64,000 bases of DNA. Source: Siphonodentalium dalli (taxonomy: Eukaryota; Mollusca; Scaphopoda; Gadilida; Siphonodentaliidae). The translations under genes and the position numbers were made by a program. Every line of letters begins with the position of its first letter. The stretch's first letter is position 1. The notes under the pieces were generated by a model. The model was not told the origin of the DNA and made no database searches. It saw only the letters and a list, made by a program, of their open reading frames with translations. The stretch lies in NCBI GenBank assembly GCA_032622095.1, contig CP136061.1, positions 171,929,107 through 171,993,106 on the forward strand. Direction: 5' to 3'. Positions 11,721 to 24,515 of the stretch are shown here, in pieces.

Positions 11721-13880
11721 CCCTTTAGCGTTCAGAGATCCCACAGAGCGCCCTTCCGCGTAGCATCCATAAAGCCCCAGAGCTGCCTGCCGCGTGGCGT
11801 CCATAAAGCCCCAGAGCGCCCGGAGTTTTGCGATTTTTTTCGGTCATAATTTACAACAAAAATATTGCATTATAATACAACAAATTTATCTTATTTTTAA
11901 TGTAAACAATAAAATGGATGTTATTTATGTTTTTGTTGGGTTTTGTGGTAGATTTTGTACAATTTAATCGACATTTCATAATAAAATCATAATAAAACGA
12001 AAACTGCGTCGTCGCGGTGCTATTTTTCAAGTCGCTAAATTAATGTACTCCGCAATTGTGATCTGTGTACAGTCATCTAATATAGTTTTATTCTACAGAT
12101 TTTTATTTACAAACTTTATTTTTATTTCTAATAAAATATTTGTTTGACTTGTTTATGTTTTTGAGCTATTAATTAATTAAAAACACCAGTATCATCATTT
12201 GACCAGCGAAGCAAATACAGTTCCGAGTCAACTCCAAGACACCTACGCTGTTGCAATGTTGGTGTTACTAAGGACGCCGTGTTGTTCTAACTCTTTTGGC
12301 CCCAGATATGTTCTCAAACAAAACTGATTTGATTTGATTTAATTTTTTCCCCTCATTTATCACAAGGTCATATGAATAATATTTTATTTTAATACACTGA
12401 GTGAGCAATTTTGACAATTCAATAAAGTTTTGACAACATTTTCGATTTTCTCTTCACGTATTCTCGAACAATGAGTTACACGTCCCAACGTCACACCAAT
12501 TCAGCCCAATATTGTGGGCACGGGGATTGCCTAGATTAGTACCCAAATAAATTATGTTGTTAAAGCGCATTGACACATACATAATCTTGAGTATATTCTC
12601 CACACTATAATAGAAAAATACAAAGGAATGGACACATGAATCAATCCAAATGATTTATTTAAAAAACACTCCCGCCAAGAAACGCCCACTGATAACGTAC
12701 GCAAAAAATATGTACCTGTAAACACGTGGTTGGAAATTGGGGCGCACAATGGGGACTGTCCTTTATCATGGCTATAACTATTACCCATTCGGTAATACAT
12801 AAATGACATTCATTTCATATTCAAACAGAATATATCTTAGATTTAGTATCAGTATCAATTGACCATTTATCGAATGATGTCATTGAACTTATTGATCAGC
12901 TGATGACGATGAAAAAATCTAGGAACCTTGTCGATGTCATAGCAGCAATGATAAAATACTGTAGCACAAATTTATGTGCATCGGCACTTCAGTAAATTGG
13001 CCATATCATGATGTGAAAAATCAAAGAAATGACATTGTATTACATTAGTTACTTTTATTTGAACACTGAGTTCACGAGCGTACGCGGCTATTTTTAAATT
13101 GAAAGTATGCGCATCAATAGTGCGCGAGGCATTTACCCGCAAATTACTCATCGGCACTGTCTTGTCCTTTTATATTGAATACGATTGCTCAAAATTTAAC
13201 TAAGAGAATTGTAAGATACAATGTCGGCACGAAAAAATTGTTTAATTTATTAATTGCACAAGATCTGTGCTGTGCGAATGTATTGACTGCAATGTCAAGG
13301 TCAAAAACCGGAGAAACAAAAGTAAACAAAACACACGTGCGATGTACCATAATCGATGGTACAATGTGGACTGGTGTGGACTAATAATGCAGACAATTGT
13401 AACTGAATTTACAAGTAACTATCCAAGAATTAATTGATCACTTGATGATTTATTTTATGTTTCATTTCACCACGTAGCCATTGCTTAAAATATTAATAAA
13501 TCACCCAATTTCGTGATGTGCTTTTCCGACAGAGAAATTGAAACCGAAAGTCATATTGATCTGTTGATAAAACAAAACTTACCTTTTGTTTGTTTATTAC
13601 ATTTATTGTTATAAAATATAAATATAAAACCTAATAAAATATTCACCATACTATCATTCTTGGGGATTAACAACTCTGAAAAAATTACTCCCAGTCACAT
13701 CCATGCAGATGAACATAATTTCATAAAACAAGAGCCACTATACTATTTAGTAATAATACATTTTTTTCCCCAATTACTTTGACGTTACCAGAAAGTTCTG
13801 TTGGCTGGGGTGGTGACGTTCTCTCTTGTCAGCATTGGCTGGAGGTAATGACATTAGTCATATTACTGTTGGGTAAAGGG
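11721..13880. mobile_element. piggyBac-like TTAA element inside Gypsy pol
   Basis: The 2160-bp element begins CCCTTTAGCG and ends GTTGGGTAAAGGG, with TTAA on both sides (11717-11720 and 13881-13884). Without it and one TTAA, the Gypsy frame runs through (IKL-KAGRM), so the boundaries are secure. Near the left end a CATAAAGCCCCAGAGC motif occurs twice (11768-11816). No piggyBac transposase ORF is seen, so it is non-autonomous. Its right end resembles that of the element at 21179-23379 (GTTGGCT, GACGT, TGTTGGGxAAAGGG), indicating the same family. Confidence 0.88.
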
Positions 13881-13884
13881 TTAA

Positions 13885-14530
13885 GCTTGATATCCCCATC
13901 TGATATGTTAAGGAACAGCATTATAGGCTTAGTTTTTGCCCTATGAAATATCACCGGTACAAACGCATTGAGTCCCAAACTGGGTTCAATTACATAATCC
14001 GGTAAATTTATTCTTTGTTCAATAGCTACATATTTAGCTGAATTTGCGGGAATAATTACCGATTTTGTCAAGGCAATTGTGACATGCCTTGCTGCTTCAG
14101 AGGGTCCTGTGGGTCCTGATGTGTACAATTTCATGGGAATTTTTTCCTCTCCCAAATACATATCATTTTCTTTCAAATTTAAGGACGCCTCAAATTCCTT
14201 CAGAAAATCTAATCCCAAAATCATAGTACATGTTATAGGTGCTACATACACTGTCCTTAAATACCAACGCCTTCCTATTCTCATGCGTATTGGGCCAACT
14301 ACTTTTCCCGTGATTGTATTTTGGTCCCGGCCCACCAGGCAGTCAAGTTCTACATTTTCCACCTGAGTACCCACAGTATATGCTAGACGCTTTGTCAATT
14401 GCGCGATTTTAATTGTCTCCGGGAATCTATTACTTTCCCAGTACCTTTCTGTGCTATCGCGAGCGCTCACGGCCGGCTGTATATCTGTTACCTGGGTTCC
14501 GCCTTTATTTTCTGACCCAATATCGATTTG
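13885..14530 (-). pseudogene. Gypsy protease remnant
   Basis: The frame reads from about 14530 to 13884 without a stop, although its first ATG is at 14470. It holds the C-terminal half of a retropepsin: the flap-like LVGRDQNTITGKVV, then YVAPI and ILGLDFLKEF, followed by the protease-RT linker. The catalytic D-T/S-G triplet is not visible; it may lie in the piece lost or displaced at the 14531/33918 junction, or have been deleted near residue 5. The 3' side ends at the TTAA of the piggyBac-like insertion. Confidence 0.75.
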
Positions 14531-14535
14531 TTTTT

Positions 14536-15115
14536 AGCTCACCTGAGACGAAGTCTCCGGTGGAGCTATAGTCATCACTCCTCGTCCGTCGTCCGTCCGT
14601 GCGTCCGTCTGTCTGTCTGTCCGTCCGTCCGTCAACTTTTAAAAAAACATCTTCTCCTCTGAAACCATCATACCGAATTGGTTCATATTTGGTGTGGATG
14701 TTCCCTAGGTGACTCTCATTCAGATTTGTTCAAATGAGGTCACTGGGTCAAATAGTTGCGAAGCCAGGGCCATAACTCTATTCCTCCATAGTAATTCTTA
14801 GAACGACTTCTTTTACTGAACTATAAGGTCGTATGGATTCATATTTGGTGTGGATGTTCCCTAGTTGACTCAAATTCAGATTTGTTAAAATGAGGTCACC
14901 AGGTTGATTAGTTGAGAAACCAGGGCCATAACTCTATTCCTCCATAGTAATTCTTAGAATGACTTCTTCTTTTGAACCATTTGACCGATTTAGCTTACAT
15001 TTGGTATGGAGAGTCCTTGTGTGACTGGGGTTCAGATTTGTTCAAATGGGGTCACTGGGTCAAATAGGGGCAGAGCCAGGGCCCAGGGACATAACTCTTT
15101 AAAAACAATTTATTT
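14536..15115 (+). mobile_element. F1 pearl-like repeat, fragment (head plus core units)
   Basis: It starts after TTTTT with AGCTCACCTGAGACGAAG, whose first 32 nt fold into an imperfect hairpin (AGCTC...GAGCT). A (CCGT)n/(CCGTCTGT)n array follows at 14580-14635, then about three ~150-bp core units sharing TTCATATTTGGTGTGGATG, CAGATTTGTTCAAATG and AGGGCCATAACTC. The fragment stops where the YqaJ coding sequence begins. The same head recurs at 27836, 29603, 33315, 37146, 47201 and 63386. Confidence 0.85.
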
Positions 15116-15164
15116 AAATCCATGTTTTAAATCCTTGCCTTGTCCGTCCGTCCTTGCCCCCTCA

Positions 15165-15957
15165 ACGGCCTCAAATTTCCATGATGCTATACACATGCAG
15201 CCTGAGTCGAAGTCAGTTATAAAAAAGATAATGAACATGGCAAAGCCGTTTAGTTCAAAGTTCACGCAATGGGGCATCGACCATGAAGGGAAAGCAAAAG
15301 CTGCATATCATGAATCGGCGAAAGAGATGCATGATGACTTCGCACTGCGAGACAGTGGATTTGTTGTGAATCCCAAAATTCCCCACCTGGGGGCAAGTCC
15401 GGATGGAGTGATCAACTGGAAATGTTGCGGAAAAGGGATTATCGAGGTGAAATGCACACACAAGTTTAACAGTGTTCACCCTTGTTTTGTCAAAGACAAG
15501 AATTTTTCTGTGATGCCTCATGTGTCCAGTGGAAACATGTGCGGGAATTTTCTTAAACATTCAAACAGTTACTATACCCAAGTTCAAGGGCAAATGGGTA
15601 TCTGTGATGTGCAATATTGTGATTTCATCACTTGGACTGAGGCAGGCATGCACATCGAGAGAATTACATTTGATGCTGACCTGTTCGCCCAAATGTTATA
15701 TAAATTATCGTGTGTGTTCAAGGAAACAATATTGCCCAGAATATTAACTGGAAGTGAAACCGAATTGGATAGTAGTGACACATCTACATACTGTCTTTGT
15801 GATAGAGGAAAAAACTTTGGTGATATTGTGAAATGTGATTCTGGATATTGTGCTGTTGAATGGTACCATATGAAATGTGTCATTAGTCACTGCACCAAGA
15901 AGAACATGGATCTGTGATCTATGTAAAGGGGTTAAGAAGAGAAAATATTTACCATGA
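15165..15957 (+). pseudogene. YqaJ-type nuclease with C-terminal PHD finger, frameshifted
   Basis: From TASNFHDAIH (15165) the frame has the YqaJ exonuclease domain: GIDHEGKA (helix Glu), HLGASPDGVI (metal-binding Asp), GIIEVKCTH (the E-x-K pair) and YTQVQGQMGI. These catalytic residues look intact. A PHD finger follows: YCLCDRG, VKCDSGYC and EWYHMKC give six Cys and one His. The last Cys pair (WICDLC) is in the next frame because of one extra base near 15905; the shifted frame stops at 15955-15957. The N-terminal part is missing at the F1 boundary. YqaJ proteins resemble lambda exonuclease; a PHD finger would read histone tails. No lambda-type recombination partner is seen. Confidence 0.85.
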
Positions 15958-17051
15958 ACTTTTGTTAATGTCTTAAAGATGCCATGTCTGATTTGACCCA
16001 CTAATTGTCAATTATCACTTTAATAAAGAGCGTTTCTGATTTCCATTACCGCAAGTGGTGACCAATAGAGCTTTTTCCTGTTGGACTGTAACAATTGTTT
16101 CAATATTAATATCCGTTGTCGAATCATACTTAGCATCTTTAAAGATACCTTGTCATTATTTGACACCATAAAAGTACTCATTTTTTTCAATGATTAATTC
16201 TTGATAAAACACCCAACAGTATGTTATCAAGACTTAATCTTTGAAAAAAACAAGCATATTAATTCAACATACATGACACACAAAAACTAAATTTCATAAC
16301 AATTATCAGTACAATGACGAGGTGCAAAATATAACTTGACTAATGCTTATTGAAAAAGTTATCACAGTTTTATGTACTTTGTCCAGGAAGTGAATCATAA
16401 TACCAGGAAGTGTAACATACAATGTAACTTTGCAACCTGTAGGTGTTATTTGACACATCGCAAGGTGAAAAATAGCACTGCACCCAATCAAGATAGTGCT
16501 AAATGATTATATAATGTCTTAAGCGGATGAAATTACATCTTGTATTATGAAATTATCATATGTGGTCCACACTTGGAAATATCCCAAATGGATGAAATTA
16601 GCAACCTGTAGGTGTTATTTGACACATCGCAAGGTGAAAAATAGCACTGCACCCAATTAAGATAGTGCTAAATGATTATATAATATCTTAAGCGGATGAA
16701 ATTACATCTTGTATTATGAAATTATCATATGTGGTCCACACTTGGAAATATCCCAAATGAAATATCCCAAATGGATGAAATTACATACTTCTGCCAGGAA
16801 ATTATTGGTGATTCACACTTTCACAGCAATTAATCTTAATGTTTCTCGTTATTATTGTTGCATGTTTTGAATTGTTTCACAGCCTGGACATATGTCACTT
16901 CCTATCTGGACCCTTGCCATTGGGAATATATACATCTACATGCATATGTATGAATCACTGCATTGCATTTGATGTAAACACAATTGATCAAATTTGTGAC
17001 TGGCAACTGATTTTATGAAAATGGGAGATTGTCACAGAATTGGTCCATTCG
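15958..17051. other. Intergenic region of the ISL2EU-like element
   Basis: AT-rich sequence between the YqaJ gene and the transposase tail. The last transposase codons and a TAA stop (minus strand, about 17051-17016) lie just inside the left flank of the foldback. Apart from the 169-bp tandem duplication at 16432, nothing else is recognised. Confidence 0.5.
16432..16778. repeat. 169-bp direct tandem duplication
   Basis: Unit 1 (16432-16600) and unit 2 (16601 to about 16778) both start GCAACCTGTAGGTGTTATTT and are almost identical. A short partial repeat of AAATATCCCAAATGGATGAA follows near 16750-16785. No ORF is preserved. Confidence 0.85.
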
Positions 17052-17216
17052 TATTAGTCCGGTTGCCAAACACCCGGAATTCACGAATGCGTGTTTTCGC
17101 GTATAATTTTTTTTTCTCTGCTTATTTTGTAAATTCAGGTATCCGACATCAAGATTTTATCGGCTGGCCATCTGTCAGCCTTGAGCCATTTTTTTTTATA
17201 GCGCCCTAAAAAGTAT

Positions 17217-17217
<1 letters not shown>

Positions 17218-17250
<33 letters not shown>
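17218..17250. repeat. 33-bp poly(C) tract in the foldback arm
   Basis: A run of 33 C in the left arm between AAAAAGTATA and GATTTCTCC. The mirror position in the right arm (about 24380) has lost the run. The copy at 51201 has a G-run of about 10 and the copy near 60486 about 14, so its length varies at a conserved site. Confidence 0.92.
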
Positions 17251-17251
<1 letters not shown>

Positions 17252-18479
17252 ATTTCTCCAGACGTAAAACCAGTTACTTGGAATTTGTTGCAAATTCACA
17301 TGACTAATCTAGTAAAATGTATATATTTTCATGAAGCTAAGACATAATGACACTATTTTGGGCCAAATTGAAACTCACCATCCAAGATGGACACCAAAAT
17401 GGCCGCCGGAAGTTGAAAATATGACATTTTTTCACAAATATCTTCTAGATCAGTTCATGCTGTTTGGAACTGGTTGAGTAATATGACTTTATTTTGTATT
17501 TTGTATATTAACTGATCATTGGAGCAATTAAATATGCAATTATTGTGGTCCTAACAGCTTGTGATCCTTCAAAAATTCGATTTTACAGAACGCGGTATAA
17601 ATTTTACAAAAAAATCACAACTGGGATTCTAGTCATATTTCAACAAGAAATGAACAGAAGGTTGCAATTAAGTGAGGCATACCATTACCTATGACTATTC
17701 AAACTCACTGGAACCAAAATTCTTACTTTGGCTCAAACTGGCTGCCAAAATGGACGCCAAAATATGGAAAATGGTCAATATTGCCCTAGGGTGTCCTGCA
17801 ATCGCTCACAAGTTGTGGTTGATGTACAAAATTGCCTATTGTGCCTTCTATACATTGAATACAAACATGTCTGCTGCACCATGGTTAATTGTTACTGTTG
17901 CCACCACTGACATCACCAAAAATATTGGACTTTTCTCTCAAAAACTTGACATAAATATCGGCAAAAATTTACTTTTCAGGTTTGAACCATTTTTTCTAGT
18001 AATATGTAACTATCTTTGGATTGAATGGTGATTATTGTATTGGTCTATCTTAAATGTGTCACACTACGGTGTTTATAGACCAAATTGCTCAAGATGGCTT
18101 CCAAAATGGCAACCAAATTGGTAATAAGTTATTTTTTTTACATCATTATAACATTATATATATAACATTATTCTCTGCGTTATCCGAAAATGTAGCAAAT
18201 TGTGACTCACTTGGTTATTATACGTGTTAGTTAATTAACTGACAACTAAATGTTCTATTATGGTTGTCCCAGTTCCGTATGGGGCATGACAAATTCATTT
18301 TAAAGTATGGAATTATTCGGAGAACCTCTTTTGTGATTCTGACCATATTATTGAAAGGAAATGGGCAGAACTTTGAGACGGAACTGAGATGGACCATAAT
18401 ATGTGGCTCTTCTGGTCCATTATGATAAACCAATATCAACTGGATACAGGATGGATGCCAAGATTGTAGCCAGGGAGTT

Positions 18480-20340
18480 ACTCTATGATCATATGCGAGG
18501 TGAATAGGTATACATGGAGTTAGTGTATATCATGAATGATGTGAATATGTATACAATGAGTGACTATATGGTTATGAGTGTGTTGTCCATGGTGAGATGT
18601 ATAGGCATACAGTGAGAGTCATGGTCAGGTGTGGGGTGAATCGGTATGAATGGAGTGACTGTATGGTGTATGGTTGTGTGTATCCTGTACGGGTGCACCC
18701 GGTGTGCCTGTATGGACATTGATGTGGTGTATGGATATAGCTACATGGTCATCTATGTATTGATTATGTATATATGGAGTGACTGTATCATATTATGGTT
18801 CATCTCAGTTCCGTCTCAAAGTTCTGGTATACATGGAGTTAGTGTATGTCATGAATGATGTGAATATGTATACAATGAGTGACTATATGGTTATGAATGT
18901 GTTGTCCAGAGTGAGATGTATAGGTATACAGGGAGATGTCATGGTCAGGTGAACTGAGATGAACCATAATATGACCTTACAGTTATTGTCATGTGTGAGG
19001 TGTATATGCAAGTATGGATGGTATGAGTGGTCGTGTGTGCGGGTTTTTGTATATCTGGAAGGACTGAATGGCCAGTGGTGAGGTGCATATGTATACCTGG
19101 AGTGACTCTATGGTCTAGGGTGGGCTTCATGTGTATATATCGAGTGGTTATATGACTGTGTGGAATACGTATACATGTAGTGACTGTATGGTCAATGGTG
19201 AGATGAGTAGGTATACAAGGAGTGACTGTATGATCATCAATGTAATGAATATCTAGCCAGTGGTGAGGTGCATATGTATACCTGGAGTGACTCTATGGTC
19301 TAGGGTGGGCTTCATATGTATATATCGAGTGGTTATATGACTGTGTGTGGAATATGTATACAGGTAGTGACTGTATGGTCAATGGTGAGATGAGTAGGTA
19401 TACAAGGAGTGACTGTATGATCATCAATGTAATGGATAACATGCGTTTTCTGTATGATCATGGATGGGGTGTGTGGATATATAGTGAGTGATTTTATGGT
19501 TACGGGTAATGTGTGTGGTATACATGGACTGACTGTACTGTCATGATTGAAGTGTATATGCATACCTGGAGTAAGCTGGTGGACATTATCGTGTGGGTAT
19601 ATAGGGAGTGTCCTTGTGGTAACGGATGGGATGTATATGTATATATCTCGTGGATGTATTATCATTGGTGGGTGTGTAGGGATTAGCTGTATGATCATGG
19701 ATGGCGTGTATGATTATACAGTGCGATGCTGAATTGTCATATGTGAAGTGTATATGCAAGTATGGATGGTATGAGTGGTCGTGTGTGCGGGTTTTTGTAT
19801 ATCTGGAAGGACTGAATGGCCAGTGGTGAGGTGCATATGTATACCTGGAGTGACTCTATCGCCTAGGTCGGCTTCATATGTATATATCTAGTGGTTATAT
19901 GACTATGTGGAATATGTATACAGGTAGTGACTGTACGTTCAATGGTGAGATGAGTAGGTATACACGGAGTGACTGTATGATCATCAATATAATGAATATC
20001 TATGCAGTGAGTGACTAAATGGTCACGTGTCAGGTGTGTGAGTATACCTGGTGTTCCTGCTTGGCGACTCGTGGTGGTATGATCATGTGTAGGTTATGCG
20101 GGTATGCAATCGTGTTGCTATATGGTCATGGGCAATGTGTATGTGTATATAGCGAGTGGCTATATGGCCATGGATGACGTGCATATGCACACATGGAGTG
20201 ACTATACTGACATGGCTGGGGTGTATTAGTATATCTTGAGTGGCATTTCGGCTATGGTGTGACAAATAGGGATACAGTGGGTGACATGGCCAATGCTGAG
20301 GTGAATATGTATACCATACACATTACCTGTAACCATAAAA
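18480..20340. repeat. Degenerate ~50-bp minisatellite in the foldback arm and loop
   Basis: Many diverged units share cores such as GGTATACATGGAGT, GTGACTATATGGT and GAGGTGAATA at roughly 48-51-bp spacing. The loop (about 19531-20309) and inner arms consist of them. Histidine-rich ORFs on the reverse strand come from this repeat and are not genes. The same array is found in copy 2 at 57000-58650. Confidence 0.8.
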
Positions 20341-20590
20341 TCACTCACTATTTATCCACACACCCCATCCGTGATCATACAGAAACACATGTACATCCCA
20401 CCCATGACCTTACAGTCACTCCATATATACATAATCAATACATAGATGACCATGTAGCTATATCCATACACCACATCAATGTCCATACAGGCACACCGGG
20501 TGCACCCGTACAGGATACACACAACCATACACCATACAGTCACTCCATTCATACCGATTCACCCCACACCTGACCATGACTCTCACTGTA

Positions 20591-20803
20591 CAGTAATGCT
20601 CTAATTAATCGACCTCTTAACCAAAGCAGAATTATGGGTAACTTTTCAGGATTTAGTCGGAAATATGGGTTGTTGCCATTCATCGGAAAGCTCTCGAGGA
20701 GAGCTTTCCGATGAATGGCAAAAAGCCATATTTCCGACTATATCCTGAAAAGTTACCCATAATTCTGCTTTGGTTAAGAGGTCGATTAATTAGAGCATTA
20801 CTG
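20591..20803. mobile_element. Near-perfect palindromic MITE, TA target site
   Basis: The 213-bp palindrome begins CAGTAATGCTC and ends GAGCATTACTG, with its centre near 20697 (CTCTCGAGGAGAG). It is flanked by TA (20589-20590 and 20804-20805). Copy 2 of the foldback shows the uninterrupted site (CCCTGTATACC near 59259). The CAGT ends and TA duplication suggest a mariner/pogo-type MITE. Confidence 0.85.
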
Positions 20804-21178
20804 TATACCTATACATCTCACTAAGGACAACACACTCATAACCATATAGTCACTCATTGTATACATATTCACATCATTCATGACATACACTAACTCCATG
20901 TATACCTATTCACCTCGCATATGATCATAGAGTAACTCCCTGGCTACAATCTTGGCATCCATCCTGTATCCAGTTGATATTGGTTTATCATAATGGACCA
21001 GAAGAGCCACATATTATGGTCCATCTCAGTTCCGTCTCAAAGTTCTGCCCATTTCCTTTCAATAATATGGTCAGAATCACAAAAGAGGTTCTCCGCAAAA
21101 TTCCATACTTTAAAATGAATTTGTCATGCCCCATACGGAACTGGGACAACCATAATAGAACATTTAGTTGTCAGTTAA

Positions 21179-23379
21179 CCCTTATTCCAACGTATCGTCT
21201 TTTGACGTCTTTTGTTGTAGCGTCCGTATCGTCTTTTGACGTCTTTTGTTGTAGCGTCCGTATCGTCTTTTGACGTCTTTAATTTTTGCATTTTCAACAC
21301 TCGGATTTGAGACTCGAATAAAGAGTAATAATGACGATTTACATTGATTGTGTTTTGTTCTGCTGATGGTTAAGATCATGAAGGGCACATATTAAATCCT
21401 TTCTTCCTTTGCTAGGCTTTAGATTTGCAAAATGTTTACTTAGAATGCTGTTTTGGTCGACAAAATGAAAACAAACGAAATAGAAACACGTGGTTTCGAC
21501 GAAAACGAAAGTTGTTGTCAGAGACGCTTCCTTGTTGATTGCGTTATGCGTGGCCGCGAGGGTAATCTATGTAAAATATGACAACTTGAACTTGATATTT
21601 ATATTGGATTATGTATTATTTCTTAAGTGGTGATTTTATATTTCCAAATAGTGCAATATGAACATTTTCCCCAGCCGTAATTAAATCGGCCACAGATAAG
21701 CAAAATCTCAGCGTGACAGTTGCGGAACTGGCCATTGGGATGTTTTTCCTGTCGAGTTCCATTATGATTGTCACTTCATCCGTGAACGTGAAAAAAGATT
21801 TTTATAATAATATATTTTTTTAATGGACTAACATCATAACGAAGGCACGTATTTCCAACTTGCCTAAATATTAAATGTTGACATAGAGTATGTTCTCAGT
21901 CTCGTATTGGCTGACAAAATGAAAACAAACGAAACAGAAACACGTGGTTCACTGGTAGCGAATTTTCGACGAAGACTAAATTTGATCAATATTTAATGTA
22001 GGTGAACTTCTCCACAAACCAAATGTTGTGAAACATATTCATTAAGTGTCACAATTGTTGTTTAATTTGAGAACTCGAACATTGCAATTCCAAATTGATG
22101 ACTCAAAGTGGATCTTTCTGCATTTATTGCACAAATTTACTCTGCGAAATCATGTTATGTCGGAGCATCGGAATATTATTTCCGGTTGTAATGTAACTAC
22201 GGACGCGGCCGTTGTTGTGCTATCGGCGGGATTCTAAACACATAATTAAAACCTTTTTTATATATATTATCTACAAATTTAGTATAATAAATTGATGAGA
22301 TATTACTTTTATATATCCATCTGTTCAAGATTTCAAATATACCGCGCAAAAGACCATGGACCCTGATCGATCGAGAAAGAAATCAATAAAAAAAAATATC
22401 TCCTGGTTTGACATCAAGTCAGCCCAATGCGGGTGCTTCTAAATAAAGGCGAGTTTACAGTTGACATGCAGATATCTCAAATTCATCTTGGGAAGCTTCT
22501 TTGCGTGTATGCATATATAATTACCGACTATAAAGTAATAATGTACTTATATCAACGCAATGTCGATAAAACAAAGAATATCCCAAGCGACACATTCGAG
22601 CACCTGCTACGTCTTACTAAGTTAGCCCACAGCCATTTCGAACAATTCGCTCTGGTTTTCTGTCATCTAATTAGCATCAATGGGGAAACTCCACCCATAA
22701 ACTTGAGCCAATGAAATCAGTTCAAACTTCTAATAATTGATGTCATTGGTTGTCAATGAAAACATTCTTAGAATCAACAAAAAGTGACCTTTGAACATGT
22801 GGTTTTTGCACGAAAATTTACAAACTTTCACAAAGCAACGTGACGTAATTGCTAATAATTTGCGCTTTTATCGGAAGTCTTTTTACGACTTTGTCAAATC
22901 ATGGTTTATATGATTAATGTACATCATATATAAAGACATTTGGTTTAATTATTTTATTTATAATACGCTTTTTTGTATTTTTGTATTTTTTTTTCAATCA
23001 GGACACAAATCCGTGGGTAAACAAACTGAAAGGACACACTCGCATAGGCATACCGTAAATTTGCATAAAATGTCATTTTTGACTCACATTTGTGATAAAA
23101 TGAAGATAAACGGTTGTTTATATGCACATATTTAGTTCGTCTATTGGTTTATGTTTCCATTATCGTATTCACAGATGACACTTAACTTAAGTCTTAAGTG
23201 AAAGCATGCTTGTTGTTGCATATCGGATGATACACATGGCACATTTACCTGTGGCCAGTGTGGGGAAACACCCAATGATGTTATAACGTCAAATTCCTGT
23301 TGGCTAACGTAATTACCTTCATACCTGTTGACGTTGGCTATATGACGTGGTTTAACTACATGTGCTGTTGGGAAAAGGG
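21179..23379. mobile_element. piggyBac-like TTAA element in the foldback right arm
   Basis: The 2201-bp element begins CCCTTATTCCAACG and ends TGTTGGGAAAAGGG, with TTAA at 21175-21178 and 23380-23383. The left arm keeps the empty site (mirror of GTCAGTTAATTAACTAAC near 18226-18243), so the insertion is directly proven. It resembles the element at 11721-13880. The longest ORF (22427-22714) shows no transposase features, so it is non-autonomous. Confidence 0.9.
21191..21281. repeat. 34-bp tandem repeat at the piggyBac-like element's left end
   Basis: Units start at 21191, 21225 and 21259 (the last partial), each CGTATCGTCTTTTGACGTCT followed by TTTGTTGTAGCGTC. It sits immediately inside the terminal repeat, a place where transposase-binding repeats are common. 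Confidence 0.88.
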
Positions 23380-24515
23380 TTAATTAACTAACACGTATAA
23401 TAACCAAGTGAGTCACAATTTGCTACATTTTCGGATAACGCAGAGAATAAAGTTATATATATAATGTTATAATGATATATGTAAAAAATAACTTATTACC
23501 AATTTGGTTGCCATTTTGGAAGCCATCTTGAGCAATTTGGTCTATAAACACCGTAGTGTGACACATTTAAGATAGACCAATACAATAAACACATTTCAAT
23601 CCAAAGATAGTTACATATTACTAGAAAAAATGGATCAAACCTGAAAAGTAAATTTTTGCCGATATTTAATTCAAGTTTTTGAGAGAAAAGTCCAATATTT
23701 TTGATGATGTCAGTGGTGACAACAGTAACAATTAACCATGGTGCAACAGGCATGTTTGTATTCAATGTATAGAAGGCATAATAGCCAATTCTGTACATCA
23801 ACCACAACTTGTAAGCGATTGCAGGACACCCTAGGGCAATATTGACCATTTTCCATATTTTGGTGGCCATTTTGGCAGCCATTTTGAGCCAAAGTAAGAA
23901 TTTTGGTTCCAGTGAGTTGGAATATTCATAGGTAATGGTATGCCTCACTTAATTGCAACCTTCTGTTCATTTCTTGTTGAAATATGACTAGAATCCCAGT
24001 TGTGATTTTTTGTGAAATTTTATACCGCGTTCTGTAAAATCGAATTTTTGAGGGATCACAAGCGGATAGGACCCCAATAATTGCATATTTAATTGCTCCA
24101 ATGATCAGTTAATATACAAAGTACAAAATAAAGTCATATTACTCAACCAGTTCCAAACAGCATGAACTGATCTAGAAGATATTTGTGAAAAAATGTCATA
24201 TTTTCAACTTCTGGCGGCCATTTTGGTGGCCATCTTGGATGGTGAGTTTCAATTTTAGCCCAAAATAGTGTCAATATGTCTTAGCTTCATGAAAATATAT
24301 ACATTTTAGTAGATTAGTCATGTGAATTTGCAACAAATTCCAAGTAACTGGTTTTACGTCTGGGAAAAAATTGGCGCTATAAAAAAAATTGCTCAAGGCT
24401 GACAGATGGCCAGCCGATAAAATCTTGATGTCGGATACCTGAATATACAAAATCCGCAGAGAAAAAAACTTTATACGCCAAAACACGCATCCGTGACCTG
24501 GCGGCCGGACTATAT

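Larger units (their letters stand above)
17055..24512. mobile_element. Large foldback element, copy 1 (long inverted-repeat arms)
   Basis: The ends are TAGTCCGG (17055) and CCGGACTA (24512), flanked by TAT at 17052-17054 and 24513-24515. Removing it with one TAT rejoins the transposase frame (AAIVNI-RMDQFCDN, then a stop), which confirms the boundaries. The left arm runs 17055 to about 19530, the loop about 19531-20309, and the right arm about 20310-24512. Excluding the inserted MITE (20591-20803) and piggyBac-like element (21179-23379) it is about 5 kb. No protein-coding gene is seen. ORFs such as 18227-18439 and 20974-21273 are mirror images of each other in the arms. Other copies lie at 50995-51370 and 56938-60628. 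Confidence 0.85.

Noticed and set aside
15006-15164. First 53 codons of the YqaJ frame as its true N-terminus
   Set aside because: They overlap F1 core sequence; the recognisable YqaJ protein begins near 15165.
17672-18031. 119-codon ORF and its near-identical mirror at 23496-23948
   Set aside because: Both lie in the foldback arms; the conserved DNA is the arm itself and there is no recognisable domain.
19333-19698. Histidine-rich ORFs (also 20259-20573, 57048-57347, 57761-58027, 58594-58983, 59050-59349)
   Set aside because: They are translations of the ~50-bp minisatellite and appear mirrored in both foldback arms; no start context, no domain and no frame conservation independent of the repeat.
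22427-22714. 95-codon ORF in the piggyBac-like element as a transposase
   Set aside because: Too short and without the DDD catalytic region or the C-terminal Cys-rich domain of piggyBac transposases.
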